From: Clavaria fumosa | Taxonomy: Eukaryota > Basidiomycota > Agaricomycetes > Agaricales > Clavariaceae | NCBI GenBank assembly: GCA_951802425.1 | Contig: OX637806.1 | Location: forward strand, 1-64,000 | DNA: 64,000 bases | Direction: 5' to 3' | Part shown: in pieces, positions 41,990-52,807 of the stretch | Position numbering within the stretch: position 1 is the first letter of the stretch | How the letters are laid out: the number at the start of each line of letters is the position of its first letter | Notes under the pieces: model-generated | The model's input: the letters and a program-made list of their open reading frames with translations, nothing else | Told to the model about the DNA's origin: nothing | The model's database searches: none | Program-made: the position numbers and the translations under genes

Positions 41990-42353
41990 GGGTGCCACCA
42001 CTAAGTACAAACTTGTGTGAGGACTGTGAGAACTGGATTCTGACTGTATGGTGGAATTGTTGCTTTGTGGGTGATGGGAGGGGAGAGAGGGAATATGATA
42101 GGTATGGGATGGCCCAGTATAGCATTGCATTTGTTTTGGAATCCCATGGTTGGTTTTGATAAACAGAAGAATTTTGACTGGTTTGGTCAGCAGCTTTGGC
42201 ATGCATTGGGAAATGAGTTTGGGGAAAATGTAAACCATAGAAATTGAAGATTAGAGGGTAGATATAGGCACACAAGATTTCAAAGGACTAGCTTGAGTGG
42301 TTAGCTTGCAGTGAAAGAAAGTGCAGATGCACCATCTGCACAAGGACTATGCT
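41990..42353 (+). repeat. Direct repeat, copy 1 (about 365 bp)
   Basis: Nearly the same sequence as 42638-43007, from gccaccac..aagtacaaac to ggactatgct.tta, with scattered substitutions. A TGTTAGG(A/C)T(A/G)GGAGCAACAA motif precedes copy 1 at about 41615 and follows it at 42353. The whole could be two tandem units of a decayed LTR-like repeat. No coding region. Confidence 0.8.
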
Positions 42354-42637
42354 GTTAGGATAGGAGCAACAAGGGACCATTCGCAGAAAAACAGTTTGGT
42401 CTGTTTGGCATGTTATATGATAGTGGTCATCATTTAGAGCATCCATGATCAATTTCAAGAGATTTTCACGGTTAGATCTTGTGCTGTGAGGCCTACAAAC
42501 TTGTATGGGTACTGTTGTTGTTTAGGTTTGTAGGAAGGCAACTGTAGTCCTGGATGTGGCAGAGTAATTGAAACAAAGTCAGGGTGTATTATTCATGCAC
42601 TATACTCAATCTTTCAATGTGATCCCATTTGATTTAG

Positions 42638-43007
42638 GTGCCACCACAAGTACAAACTGTGTGAGGACTGTGAGAACTGGATTCTGACTGTATGCTGGAA
42701 TTGTTGCTTTGTGGGTGATGGGAGGGGAGAGAGAGGGATGGAATATGATAGGTATGGGATGGCCCAGTATAGAATTCCATTTGTTTTGGAATCCTATGGT
42801 TGGTTTTGATAAATGGGAGAATTTTGACTGGGTTGGTCAGCAGCTTTGGCATGCATTGGGAAATGAGTTTTGGGAAAATGTAAACCATGGAAATTGAGGA
42901 TTAGAGGGGTAGATATAGGCACACAAAATTTCAAAAGACTAGCTTGAGTGGTTAGCTTGCAGTGAAAGAAAGCACAGATACTCCATCTGCACAAGGACTA
43001 TGCTATT
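42638..43007 (+). repeat. Direct repeat, copy 2 (about 370 bp)
   Basis: Partner of 41990-42353. It ends directly against the left 344-bp repeat. Confidence 0.8.
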
Positions 43008-43351
43008 AGTTTTTTGGGCATTTTCAGGGGATCTTTGAAAGTAGAAGCTTAGGGGATCAGGTAAGTGGCCATAAACCATTGATATACTATAGAGAATGTC
43101 TCCTCAAAGTTTCATAGGCCTCCCATGCCTACGTATTGTACAATATGCTATTCTTTGTAATGATACACTAGGAAGAGGCCAAAATGAAAACCAGGGGATC
43201 TTTTGAAGTAGCAAGTGGGGTGAGACATGATCCATACAAAAGTTGTATTGTTTTACCTATAGAACATGTCTACAAGGTTCCTATAACACATTTTGCAGTT
43301 TTTTATTATGTGGCCAAACTTGCATTGGCCATTTGTTTTACAGCTAGGTTA
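43008..43351 (+). repeat. 344-bp repeat, left copy
   Basis: The left copy runs from agttttttgggcatt to acagctaggtta and appears identical to 48866-49209. Its right end abuts the broken reverse transcriptase of element 5. It lacks TG...CA ends and 5-bp target duplicates (flanks ctatt and, after the right copy, aaatg), so it is not a normal LTR. Confidence 0.93.
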
Positions 43352-44822
43352 GCCCAAATGGCATCACCAAGTACTCAAAGGCACCGTATCGGGTGTGGAA
43401 GGCAGTTTTCCACTTGTTGCCATCCTTGATGCGGATGTTGTTGTATCTGGCATGGAGGTTGATTTTTGAGTAGATCCATGCACCCCGTAAGCAGTCGAGC
43501 ATATTGCTTATTAGTGGGATTGGGTAGCAGTTTTTGATCATCACCCTGTTTAAACCTTGGTAGTCAACACAAAGACAGAGTGAACTGTCCTTCTTTTTTG
43601 CAAATACAACGGGGGCTCCCGTGGGGGATTCAGAAGGGTGGATAAATCCCTTCTGGAGCATGTCATCAATATAGTCATGCAAAACCTTTAATTCCAGCTC
43701 AGACATGTTATACAGCAGACCCCAAGGGGCCTTGGTGTCTGGTTCGAGTTGTATCGCATGATCGTAAGTTCGGTGGGGTGGAAGGGTGCAGGCCTCTTCC
43801 TCAGAGAAGACATTGGTAAAGTCTGCATATTGAGGTGGTAGGTTCACCCTTGCTTCTGGGGGTTCAGAATTGATTAGTGCAGCATTAGCTTGGAGCGAGT
43901 CTTCAGGTGCAGGGAAAAAATGATAAACAGCATGAAGAATTATATCCTCACCCACTAGATGGTTGGTGAAGTGGGCGGGATCCAAAATTCGAATATCGAT
44001 AGGTGCTGGTTTGGGCAACGGGGCAGCAGAATTTTCCTGTGACCCTGTTCTGTGTAAATTCATGTTGGGTAAAGTTTTATCAGCAGCAACAACAGTGGGA
44101 AAAGGTGGCAAAGGCTCCTCAGGTAGGTTTGCCCAGTCCCATGTGGTGGAGTTCAAAGTTCCCGACATAGCAGAATTGCTATCAGGCACAGTGGGGTTCA
44201 ACTCCGACAGTGGATTTCCAGTGGTCCCCGTGGGTAGTCCTGGGCTCAGTGTTGACCAGTCCTTAGGAGCGAGCTCCTTCAGGACCCTGAGTTCATCAGT
44301 GATTGGGTCATGAGACCCCGCAGGCCTTGCTGCATCAGTGGCCACAGTGGGCAAGGGCTTCATCATCAGCGGTCAGGTATCGGAATTGTGGAATCGTATC
44401 GAGAGGGTTGGTCAATCCATGTCTGGGTTGTGTTTCCAAAGCCATGACAGTCCGAGTATGACCTTCACATCTGAATGGAGTTGGGTAACATTGCAACGTT
44501 CAGTGTGCGTTGTGCTGTCCTCAAAGCAGAATTGTTGGTCGGTCACTTGGGTGATCAGTCCTGCAATGGACCCGTCAAATAGCCTAAGTTGTATAGGGCG
44601 GGTTAGTGTTGAACGGAATTTCAAAGGTGTAAAGTCGGGCAAAACAAAACATTCAGTAGCTCCACAATCTACAAGTGTGGGTACAGGGGTATTGCTAATT
44701 TGCAGAATAACAACGGAAATCAAAAAGGCAGCAGAAGAAATAGATGACAGAACCATGTATAAGGGGAGTTCATCCATGGTACAGGTATCAGTATTGGTAT
44801 CTATGGCAATATTGCAACTCAA
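43352..44822 (-). pseudogene. Protease and truncated reverse transcriptase of Gypsy element 5
   Basis: The protease core reads LVDCGATECFV: the catalytic Asp is there, but the usual Ser/Thr of D-S/T-G is Cys. It is followed by VILGLSWLWKHNPDMD and then TGA (44412-44414), where Trp (TGG) is normal. A second TGA follows near 44373. The RT part has YADFTNVFSEEEA, HRTYDHAIQLEPDTKAP, LCVDYQGLNRVMIKNCYPIPLI and AFHTRYGAFEYLVMPFGLT. It ends just before the region that would carry the YxDD motif. RNase H and integrase are missing. Confidence 0.9.
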
Positions 44823-44830
44823 GAATCTCC

Positions 44831-45961
44831 CTACATGCCTTGAGATGCTGGAGCATTTCCCAACTTGTCGCTGGCCAAGGGCTCAGCTGCGGTCATGGTA
44901 AATGTGAGGGTGGCACAGGCAGCAGACTTGCAGTTAGCGGGGATCAACGGGCATGTATTCGAGAAATGCCCTTGACCCATGCAATATAAGCAAAGTCCAG
45001 CGGCCCGGTGGAGAGTGGTCTGCAAGGTGTGGATTTCTCCATCTTTCCCTCCTTTGGCTTCGTTACAGGGGTCGAGGCAGGTTTGGCCAGAGCGGATGTC
45101 ATGATGGGGTTGGTTACTGGAGTGGGTGCAGGGCGGTTCGAGGATTGGTTGTTGGTGGGTTTCGCGTTGCAGTCTTTCATCGGGTTTGACAAATTTCCGC
45201 ATGACGAGTCACTGGGTCGCTTTCTGTATTGGATGGATGTCGGAAAGCGGCCTTGTTCTTCCTCGCATTGCCAGTACCACTGCTCGAAGGCCAAAGCTTG
45301 TTGACGGAGTCCGGTGAACTCCTGCTCTCGACTCGTGTATTGAAACTGGTCTTTGATGCAGTTGGCGAGCCCCTGGTAAAAGGCCTTGGCAAGCACGGTG
45401 TCATTGTATCCAGTGTAGGGTGTGTGTGAATTGAAGGTGACGATGTATTCTGTGATGCGGGAATTGTTGGGCATCTTCAAATTATGCAGCATGCTCTTCG
45501 AAGTCATATGTGGGGGGGGGTTTCTGAATACCAGAAATAATTCCATGGTGAAGTTATCCCAATTGTCCAACATTGTGGGGGGCAGTTGCTGGACAAGGTA
45601 TGGCATCCACCAGGTATTCGCTTGATCTTGGAGATACGACGTGGCGAATAGAACACGATCCCGATCAGTAGCGAATTTCTGTGGCTTCCCCAGAAACCAT
45701 GTAATGCACTGCAAGATGAACATTGTTAGCCATGCTGGGTCCTTACCCGTGAAGACATTGGGCTCCTTGAGTTTGGGGCTGTCGTCTCCAGGTGCCAGGT
45801 AGTAGATGTAGTATGGCAGACCGGCGGGCGGATTTCCGATGGGTACCACAGGAGGTACCGCCGGTGGAATTCCTTGCGGAATCCCCGGAATCTCGAAAGG
45901 TCGTGGCGGCAACTGTGGCGGGAGGCTCGGGGTTGGCAGCAGCAGACATCGTGACCCTCAT
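44831..45961 (-). pseudogene. Gag of Gypsy element 5
   Basis: Gag with a proline-rich N-terminus, the capsid core (LKEPNVFTGKDPAWLTMFILQC, shortened here to its hallmark KEPNVFTGKDP; YLQDQANTWW; FYQGLANCIKDQ) and a zinc knuckle CLYCMGQGHFSNTC. The knuckle is in another frame than the capsid, the switch lying near 45055. A second frame change near 45910 separates the probable start (MSAAANPEPPATVAA, near 45949) from the capsid. The capsid block resembles the gag of element 4 (YKGLASCIKDE). Confidence 0.85.
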
Positions 45962-46455
45962 GCTGAGGATGGTGGGTTGACACTGGGTATTGGAAAAGGA
46001 AGCACTGGTAGCACTCCAGAGTAGTTAGTTGTGAGTAGGGATAGTGGGGGTAGTACTGGTGTAAGTGTATATCTCAACACAAGAGCAGGGACTGAGGGTC
46101 GAGGTAGTGGAGTAGGGCTTGGAGGCATTGTGGGTGGAGTGGGAGGATACAGGGTTACTGGGACCAAGGGGTTGGAGCTCCCCGAGGAAACCAAACCTGG
46201 TCGGAGCATCATCCCTAACGAAGTGGACACAGAGGCCAGGGTCTGGGGACCCGAAGGTTGTTGGTCGGGTGTGTATAGATGGCGAGGGGTCTGGGGACCC
46301 GAAGGTTGTTGGTTGGGTGTGTATGGATGGCAAGGGGTCTGGGGACCCAAAGGTTGTTGGTCGGGTGTGTATGGATGGCAAGGGGTCTGGGGACCCAAAG
46401 GTTGTTGGTCAGGTGTGTATGGATGGCGAGGGGGCCTGAGGTGGCACTGTTTCAT
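45958..46455 (-). CDS. Upstream ORF of element 5 with 16-residue repeats
   Basis: 165 codons with four in-frame copies of a 48-bp repeat (46240-46435) giving PHPYTPDQQPLGPQTP-like units. Past the repeats it is Pro/Ser-rich (PPTPPTMPPSPTPLPRPS). Its TGA stop overlaps the ATG at 45959-45961 as ATGA, the start of the gag-side frame. The position before gag is the same as that of the 291-codon ORF in element 1, but the sequences are unrelated by eye. The repeats are identical enough to suggest recent expansion. Function unknown. Confidence 0.5.
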   Translation of the reverse strand: MKQCHLRPPRHPYTPDQQPLGPQTPCHPYTPDQQPLGPQTPCHPYTPNQQPSGPQTPRHLYTPDQQPSGPQTLASVSTSLGMMLRPGLVSSGSSNPLVPVTLYPPTPPTMPPSPTPLPRPSVPALVLRYTLTPVLPPLSLLTTNYSGVLPVLPFPIPSVNPPSSA

Positions 46456-47839
46456 CCCGATGGGACCTCAAGCACATCCTCGGCAGGTTGGGTTAGGGTG
46501 TCTTTGGCACAGCATACGACATACTGTCAAGAGTAGGTCAATTCCACCAAAATACAAGTGTAAATGACAGTGAGGGAGGGTGTAGCAGTAATTCTGATGG
46601 TGAGAGGGAATTCTGCATGCAAGCTGCGTTGGCAGGAAGAGGCGCAGATACAACAGGAGAAGGTGGGAGGTAGCAGAACAACATAAGGGGGGGTTTTGAC
46701 CTGGAGACCACATGAGAGGGTGGCCACTATGTGATGCCCAGTCCAGTACCTGAGGCAGCTCTCAACAGTGATCCTTGTGCATAAGCAGGTAATTGAGTTT
46801 ATGTTGTATGCTGTAGTAACTACTACAACCTTGGGGTTTATATAGTAAGTGGTATCTAAAATAGGATAGCGTAGGAGAAAATCTGCAAAGAAGAAGTTAT
46901 AAAACAAAGACCAAGGAATTGCCCAGAAACATGTTTCAGCCACAGTATCCAAATCCCCAAATCTAATATTGTTAAGGGACCTTCATTAACTCATCTGGTG
47001 ACCACCCTGCAAGTCCTAAACTGACTCCACTTGTTTCCCAAGTTTCCTGATGTCAGCTGAACAATGGCGAAGCATGCGGAGTATGTTGGAATTTCGACCC
47101 ACACATGGTATTGCTGATTGTCGATTTGGGACAGCAGTCGGGCAGTGGAATTACATCGGGAGTAGTCGTGGTGTGTGCGGGTGCATTGGGCGGCCCATAG
47201 TGGGGTGTGTTGGGTTGTGACACCTGCCTGATATGTAAACCTACCAAATTCTCCTTAATTTAGAGTTCTTAAATGGTATGTTAGGATTACTAGTTAAGGA
47301 GCTATGTTGAATCTTTCCAAATGTAGTAGATATGCAAATTTGAGTATAAATAGCTGACGGAACCTCACGTTGCAGGCATCATTACATACCCGCTTATCGA
47401 TTACACCATCCCCCAAGAGGATTAAGCCTATGTCTAGCCCAGCAAGGAGCTAAGGACAAATTTAGTTAAACTAAGGACTAAATCTAGTTGAACTAAATCT
47501 AGTAATTGCTGACTAAGGACTTAGTCTGGTCAAGTGATCTGGGTACCCAAGGGTACCCAGGCTTTGATCGAGCCGCCCTATGCTGACTCCCTCGGTGTGG
47601 TAAGTATTGAGCAAGTTACAGATATCTTGGTATAGGGTACAAGCTGTTCTACTGTACAATGGCTAAGCCCATGGGATGTTGTGACTTAGGTTACTAACTA
47701 ATAATAATATCTGCCCAAAGCAATGCCTTGCTAGCAGTGTTGGTTTCAATACTGTTAGCAGGAAGGTATGGAACTGGAGGGTCTACTAGTCCTGTAGGCC
47801 AACTGCATAAGGAATTGAGGACCTGTCTGAGTCATCCTG
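46456..47839. other. Probable 5' LTR remains of element 5 and unassigned repeats
   Basis: No gene recognised. A TATA-like tttatatagtaag occurs at 46836-46850, and a second LTR-like promoter (gtataaatagctgacgg) at 47344-47360. At 47440-47540 a short 'actaaatctagttgaactaa' motif is repeated. The ORFs have no family features. Confidence 0.4.
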
Positions 47840-48133
47840 ATTCTCAGTGACTCATTTCTGACTGCACCCAGTACCAGATCCATAACAGATGTGCAATGGG
47901 GTTCAGGTGGTAGGTGTGCATAAGGTGTGTTAGGGAAGGGCATTGCAAGTACAGCCTGGTGGTTGTGAGTGTCATGTAAGAGCAGGGAAGGTTGGAGAGG
48001 CTTCTGGAAGGGGACTGCAGGTTCCAGAAGTGTGTAAAGGGGCTTGCGAGGTTGTAGAAGGCTGTTGGGAGGTTCATAAGTGTCAGTAGAGTCTGCTTGG
48101 GTAAGGGAAAATGAATGGGTCCTGATAGGCCAC
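47840..48133 (-). repeat. Degenerate LTR fragment related to Gypsy element 3
   Basis: On the minus strand it begins TATCAGGACCCATTCATT and continues with blocks like those in the LTR of element 3: CTACAACCTCGCAAGCCCC against CTACAACCTCGCGAGTCCC, and AGCCTCTCCAACCT. Many CG sites of the element 3 LTR appear here as TG or CA. Confidence 0.75.
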
Positions 48134-48865
48134 TCACATATATATACTGTGTCACAACTGTACAGAGGGGTGGATCCCTCTACATAGAACTACTAGCTCA
48201 ATATACCATTGAGTCCAGTTCATTTGAGGGATAGAAAGTATTACACCTGTGAAGGACAAGGGACCATCACAGTCATGAGAAAAGAAGCCTGAACCCCACT
48301 CTCAGTCACCTTCACCCCTCACCTTCACCTTCATGAACACTCTTACTCACCCTCACCCACCCCATTTACTCTGTCACTCTCACAATCATCTTCACTCTCA
48401 CCCTGGCTCACACTTCTGCTTCATCTGCACACCCACTCTACCCTTTACATTAAATCATGTAAATTCATATAAATATTACTGAAGATACTGCTCATAGGTA
48501 TGCATCTACTCACAAAGTCTGATGAAAATATATGAAGTGTTTGCTGAGATATAGCCAATGTGCCATGCTCATTTAATATCAAGAATAATGGGGATCTTTG
48601 GAACAGATGGAAAGTGGGATGTGGTTTCCATACAAAAGATGATGCCAAAAATGGAAACTAGGCATATGAATATTTTGGTGATTATTGGAAATTATTTAAC
48701 AGAAGTTGGCCAATGCTGCATTGGCCAAGTGTTGTGGGTAGCAGAAAGTGGAGCATTGGCCACTTGGTAGTGAATGGTATGGGGGGTTAGAGGGGGTATA
48801 GGGAAAGGGTGTGGGTGCTTTACATAAGTGTTTTAGTGTCCAGGTCCAAAGATCCCGGGAAAATG
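48134..48865. other. Intergenic, no gene
   Basis: Contains a CACCTTCACCCTCACC-type simple repeat (48290-48420) and unique AT-rich sequence. Nothing codes here that I can support. Confidence 0.5.
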
Positions 48866-49209
48866 AGTTTTTTGGGCATTTTCAGGGGATCTTTGAAAGT
48901 AGAAGCTTAGGGGATCAGGTAAGTGGCCATAAACCATTGATATACTATAGAGAATGTCTCCTCAAAGTTTCATAGGCCTCCCATGCCTACGTATTGTACA
49001 ATATGCTATTCTTTGTAATGATACACTAGGAAGAGGCCAAAATGAAAACCAGGGGATCTTTTGAAGTAGCAAGTGGGGTGAGACATGATCCATACAAAAG
49101 TTGTATTGTTTTACCTATAGAACATGTCTACAAGGTTCCTATAACACATTTTGCAGTTTTTTATTATGTGGCCAAACTTGCATTGGCCATTTGTTTTACA
49201 GCTAGGTTA
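48866..49209 (+). repeat. 344-bp repeat, right copy
   Basis: Apparently identical to 43008-43351 and in the same orientation, 5.86 kb away. The short shared ORF (KTRGSFEVASGVRHDPY...) is not credible as a gene. Confidence 0.93.
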
Positions 49210-49279
49210 AAATGGGTCACCCCTGTATAGCTGTGCCAAAAAAGCACAACCAAAAGGGAGTGGAGACTCCTCCCTTGGT

Positions 49280-49890
49280 AGGACCCTGCATGACACAAGC
49301 ATCATGCAGCCGAAGTGGACAGATACAGCCACAAAGGCCTTATGATTCGGTGACATCCAAGCATCAGTTGCAAAGTTCAACTTTCCTTCATACTCCTACA
49401 GGTGTGTTGTCTCAACACATTTGCAGGCTTGCATGTCCCATTTTCACTCACCTGCATCATTTTAGCCATCCGCTTTCAGACATTTGCAAACACAAATCTC
49501 ACGTCATGGGAGACTGTCGAAGGTGATGGTAAGTAGTATTCGGGTCGCCCTGTCTTCATCGGACAATTGAAGCCTCAGTCCCTGACAATGTTAAAAGGTC
49601 AAAGATTCTCTGAAACCCAACAGATGATTTCAGCCTTTGTTTCTGTTTTCGTATGCTGCCGATGATTGTATGTGACCTTTCCTTTTCCTTTTCGTTCAAA
49701 TGCAGCAGTGATTGAACCTGTTTGCTTGATACTTTTTACAGATTCCTGAGCATCCTTGAGGTTTCCACTGTCCATCATGGCTTTGACAGCTGGTTCACCC
49801 CAACAGGATATCACATGTTTTTGGAGGTTCGCTGTTGAGCCTGCATCACCTTTGTCAAGAAACCTTCGGATGCGCTGAATCCTACCTAAC
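49280..49890 (-). pseudogene. hAT transposase fragment (second hAT family)
   Basis: On the minus strand the blocks are RIRRFLDKGDAGSTANLQKH, ISCWGEPAVKAMMDSGN, GSITAAFERKGKGKVTYNHR and ICWVSENL, then farther down GKLNFATDAWMSPNHKAFVA. These correspond to the BED finger end, the linker and the start of the catalytic domain of agaricomycete hAT transposases. The rest is absent. It differs clearly from the transposase at 26793-35441 (SIFARPGQQPVHFSHRQHTS at the matching place). Confidence 0.8.
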
Positions 49891-50550
49891 CCCAAGGTGA
49901 TCCAACCAGGCCCCAAGTAGATCCAACCATGCCCTGGGTCAATCCAACTAGGCCTTGCATCAATCCAACCAGATCCAACAAGGCCCCAAGGTGATCCAAC
50001 CATGCCCTGGGTTAATCCAACCTAACCGAAGGGTGATCCAACCATGCTCTGAGTAGATCCAACCATGCCCCAAGGTGATCCAACCAGGCCCTGGGTTAAT
50101 CCAACCTAACCCCAAGGTGATCCAACCAGGCCCCAAGTAGATCCAACTATGCCCTGGGTCAATCCAACTAGGCCTTGCATCAATCCAACCATGCCCCAAG
50201 TAGATCCAACCAGGCCCCAAGGTGATCCAACCATGCCCTGGGTCAATCCAACCAGGCTTTGCATCAATCCAACCATGCCCCAAGTAGATCCAACCAGGCC
50301 CCAAGGTGATCCAACCATGCCCTGGGTTAATCCAACCTAACCCCAGGGTGATCCAACCATGCTCTGAGTAGATCCAACCAGGCCCCAAGGTGATCCAACC
50401 ATGCCCTGGAATAATCCCACCTAACCCCAAGGTGATCCAACCAGGCCCCAAGTAGATCCAACCATGCCCTGGGTCAATCCAACCAGGCCTTGCATCAATC
50501 CAACCATGCCCCAGGTGGATCCAACCAGGCCCAGTCAATCCAACCAGGCC
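49885..50550. repeat. Minisatellite of about 19-bp units
   Basis: About 34 units of the type gatccaaccatgccctggg or gatccaaccaggccccaag, with a higher-order pattern in which 'tcaatccaaccaggccttgca' recurs. The open frames across it (for example GWITLGPGWIYLGHGWID repeats) arise from the repeat. The array starts right after the hAT fragment. Confidence 0.9.
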
Positions 50551-51180
50551 CTAACCCTGCCATTTGAGTTAGGGAAACCCCCGAACCCCCTTCACCTAAC
50601 CCTAATCCACTCTGGGTCACCTCCCCTCACTGCCACCACCCTCAATTCTAAGGGGTGGGTGAGATTTGAGGGGATCCAACCTGAATAGGCTAGCCTATTT
50701 ATCCTAGGGAATAGTTAGTGGCTCCAAGCAAAACCTGATTTCAGTCCACAGAATGAAAAGGCCATCTATATGGTACTTGACAGTGAAGATGCTGTCTATT
50801 ATCTCTACACTCAGAACAGCATCCATCAATCCACCATTGACAAAGTTGTTTGCCTTGCTAAGACCTCTGACATTTTTCCTGGACTGATCCATGCATGTCT
50901 GGCCATGCAAGTGTCATTTTAATGTGTTCCAAAAAATTCTTTGCCCTCTATCCCAATATGTATTACAGAATCCATCTTAGAAATATTCTGAGGTCATTAT
51001 GCCTATGTCCAACATGCCCAATAATATTTTCATTATTTTAGGGATTTGTTTCAATGGGAAACACTGGCATTGAAAATGAAAAAGTCATCACATGACTCAC
51101 AATCACATGCCCATGTTGAACTTCAAGTTGAACACAACACACATCACCCTCAGCCTCACATGACTTCTACCACCCAGCAA
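50551..51180. other. Intergenic, no gene recognised
   Basis: Unique sequence. A 68-codon minus-strand ORF at 50704-50910 shows no family features. Confidence 0.4.
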
Positions 51181-52210
51181 CAGGCAGCAGTGGCTCTCCC
51201 TCTCCCTCTTTTCTCCCTCTTTCTCCTTCCCCTCTTCTCTCTCTCTCTCTCTCTCCCTCTCTCCCTCTCCCTCTCCCCTCTCTCCCTCTCCTCTCTCTTC
51301 CTCCCTTCCCCCAAGCGATGATGGCGACAACAACAGCAACGGCAACACCAGGTGCGCCCTCCCTTGTCTTGTTTCACTCTCATTTCATTTTTTTTTTCTC
51401 ATTTCACTATTTACAGGGCAACGGATGACAGCAGGTGACGACAGATGGCAATGATGATGGCGGCAGCACCCTCACCCTCACCCCTCTCCCCCACTCCTCC
51501 CTCTCTCTCCTCCCTCTCTCCTTCAGTGGCAGCAGCAGCACGACAATGGCAATGACAATGGAAGCAGCGGTGGAACACTCACCCTCCCCCCTCCCTCTTT
51601 TCCTTTCCTCTCTCCCTCTCCTTCAGCGGCGGCGGCGGCAGTGGCAGCACCCTCTCCCTCTCACCTCTCTCTCTCTCTCTCGCCTCTCTCTTCTCCCACC
51701 CCCCAGGGATGACAATGGCGGTGACAGGTGGGACCCATGAGGTGCGCCCTCCCCCCTCCATCTTTTTTTTCTTCTTTCATTTTCATTCCATTTCATTTTT
51801 TTTTTCAATTTACTATTTACAGGGGTGGACAACAGATGGCAATGATGGTGATGGCCCTCCCTCTCCCTCTCTATCTCCTCCAACAATGTGATGACGGCAG
51901 TGGCACCCTCAGCGAGGGGCCACCAGGTGCGTCCTCCCCCTTTTTTTCATATTCTTTTCATATTTTTTATTTGCAGGGTGATGGCAGCAACAGTGAGAGC
52001 GGTGGCAGTGGCAGCAGCAGCAACAACGGCCCAGTGACCGGATGTGAGATTACATCTGGACGCAGCTTGGATACTTGCAGCAGTGACATTGGCGGCAGCG
52101 GCAGCACCAGCAACAGCGCAGTGGCACCAGCACCAGTGTTGGCAGCCTCGGCAACAGCAGCAGAAATGTCGGTGGTGGCGGTGGCGGCAGTGGCAGCAGC
52201 AGCAGGAATT
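51181..52210. repeat. Pyrimidine tracts and three copies of an intron-like module
   Basis: Long CTCCCTCT tracts alternate with GGCAGCAGCA triplets. A module 'caggtgcgYcctccc', T-rich stretch, '(a/t)tttRcagg(g)tg/gca' occurs at 51348-51420, 51738-51823 and 51925-51980. Each has the outline of a small intron (GTGCG...ACAG/GCAG) between repetitive, exon-like DNA. The GC triplet part at 51980-52205 encodes only Ala/Ser/Gly/Thr runs. Confidence 0.6.
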
Positions 52211-52254
52211 ATCAAGGCAATAGTACAAATTACATATAATTACTGCATCTCAAT

Positions 52255-52510
52255 TTGGCCAAGGTAATTATATAAATTTAGTTTGAATTAGCTCTAATCT
52301 TGAGATAATCTCAATTTGGCCAAGGTAGTTATATAAATTTAGTTTTGATTAGCTCTACTTATGAAATAATTTCAATTTTGGTCAAGGTAATTATGAAAAC
52401 CTATCAATAATTATATAAACTTTGTTCTAATTATCAATAATTTATAAGGGGACCTGCTTGATTATGTCTAATTAATATTATTCATAATTATAGCTAATTA
52501 GATCTTATTA
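52255..52510. repeat. AT-rich tandem repeat (about 66 bp, 2-3 units)
   Basis: Units contain tcaatttggccaaggtaattatataaatttagtttgaattagctcta with growing divergence at 52248, 52312 and 52370. No gene. Confidence 0.7.
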
Positions 52511-52807
52511 TTCCTAATTATCAAGGGAGAGTTTTCCTGATGTGGGCACCTCAGGGAGGTTCAGTTGTGAAGTAAAAAACTGAAGAGAGCTCAAGGATTG
52601 GTGTTGGATTGGGTGAGATATGACCTCAAAGTTTTTGGGTCTCTGATGTGCACTTTTTTTTGCAAACAGCTGTAAAATACTTTTAGCATGTGAAAAAAAG
52701 TGCATTGTGCCACAGTCTCCAAACATTTGCAAACAGCTGTATTTCCTGCTTACATAACTTTGGAATTCTCCTCTTCGGATAATTATACTATAATTTGATC
52801 GTTGACA

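Larger units (their letters stand above)
43352..46455 (-). mobile_element. Gypsy element 5: 5' part of a decayed Ty3/Gypsy retrotransposon
   Basis: In minus orientation the order is upstream ORF, gag, protease and the first half of reverse transcriptase. Everything after MPFGLT is lost at the junction with the 344-bp repeat. At least one frameshift in gag and two in-frame TGA codons are present. No LTR pair can be assigned; a TATA-containing region upstream (46830-46850, minus strand) may belong to its 5' LTR. Relative to elements 1 and 2 it is another lineage (protease core VDCGATECFV). Confidence 0.85.

Noticed and set aside
43008..49209. LTR retrotransposon bounded by the 344-bp repeats
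   Set aside because: Repeats lack TG...CA ends, no 5-bp duplicate is found, pol ends at the repeat junction, and no primer site or polypurine tract lies beside them.
49960..50538. 192-codon repeat protein (GWITLGPGWIYLGHGWID units)
   Set aside because: A by-product of the 19-bp minisatellite. The opposite strand and other frames are open too, and there is no start context or flanking gene.
51052..51765. Long ORFs in CT-rich DNA
   Set aside because: Simple sequence (Ser/Leu/Pro or Glu/Arg runs) open on both strands.
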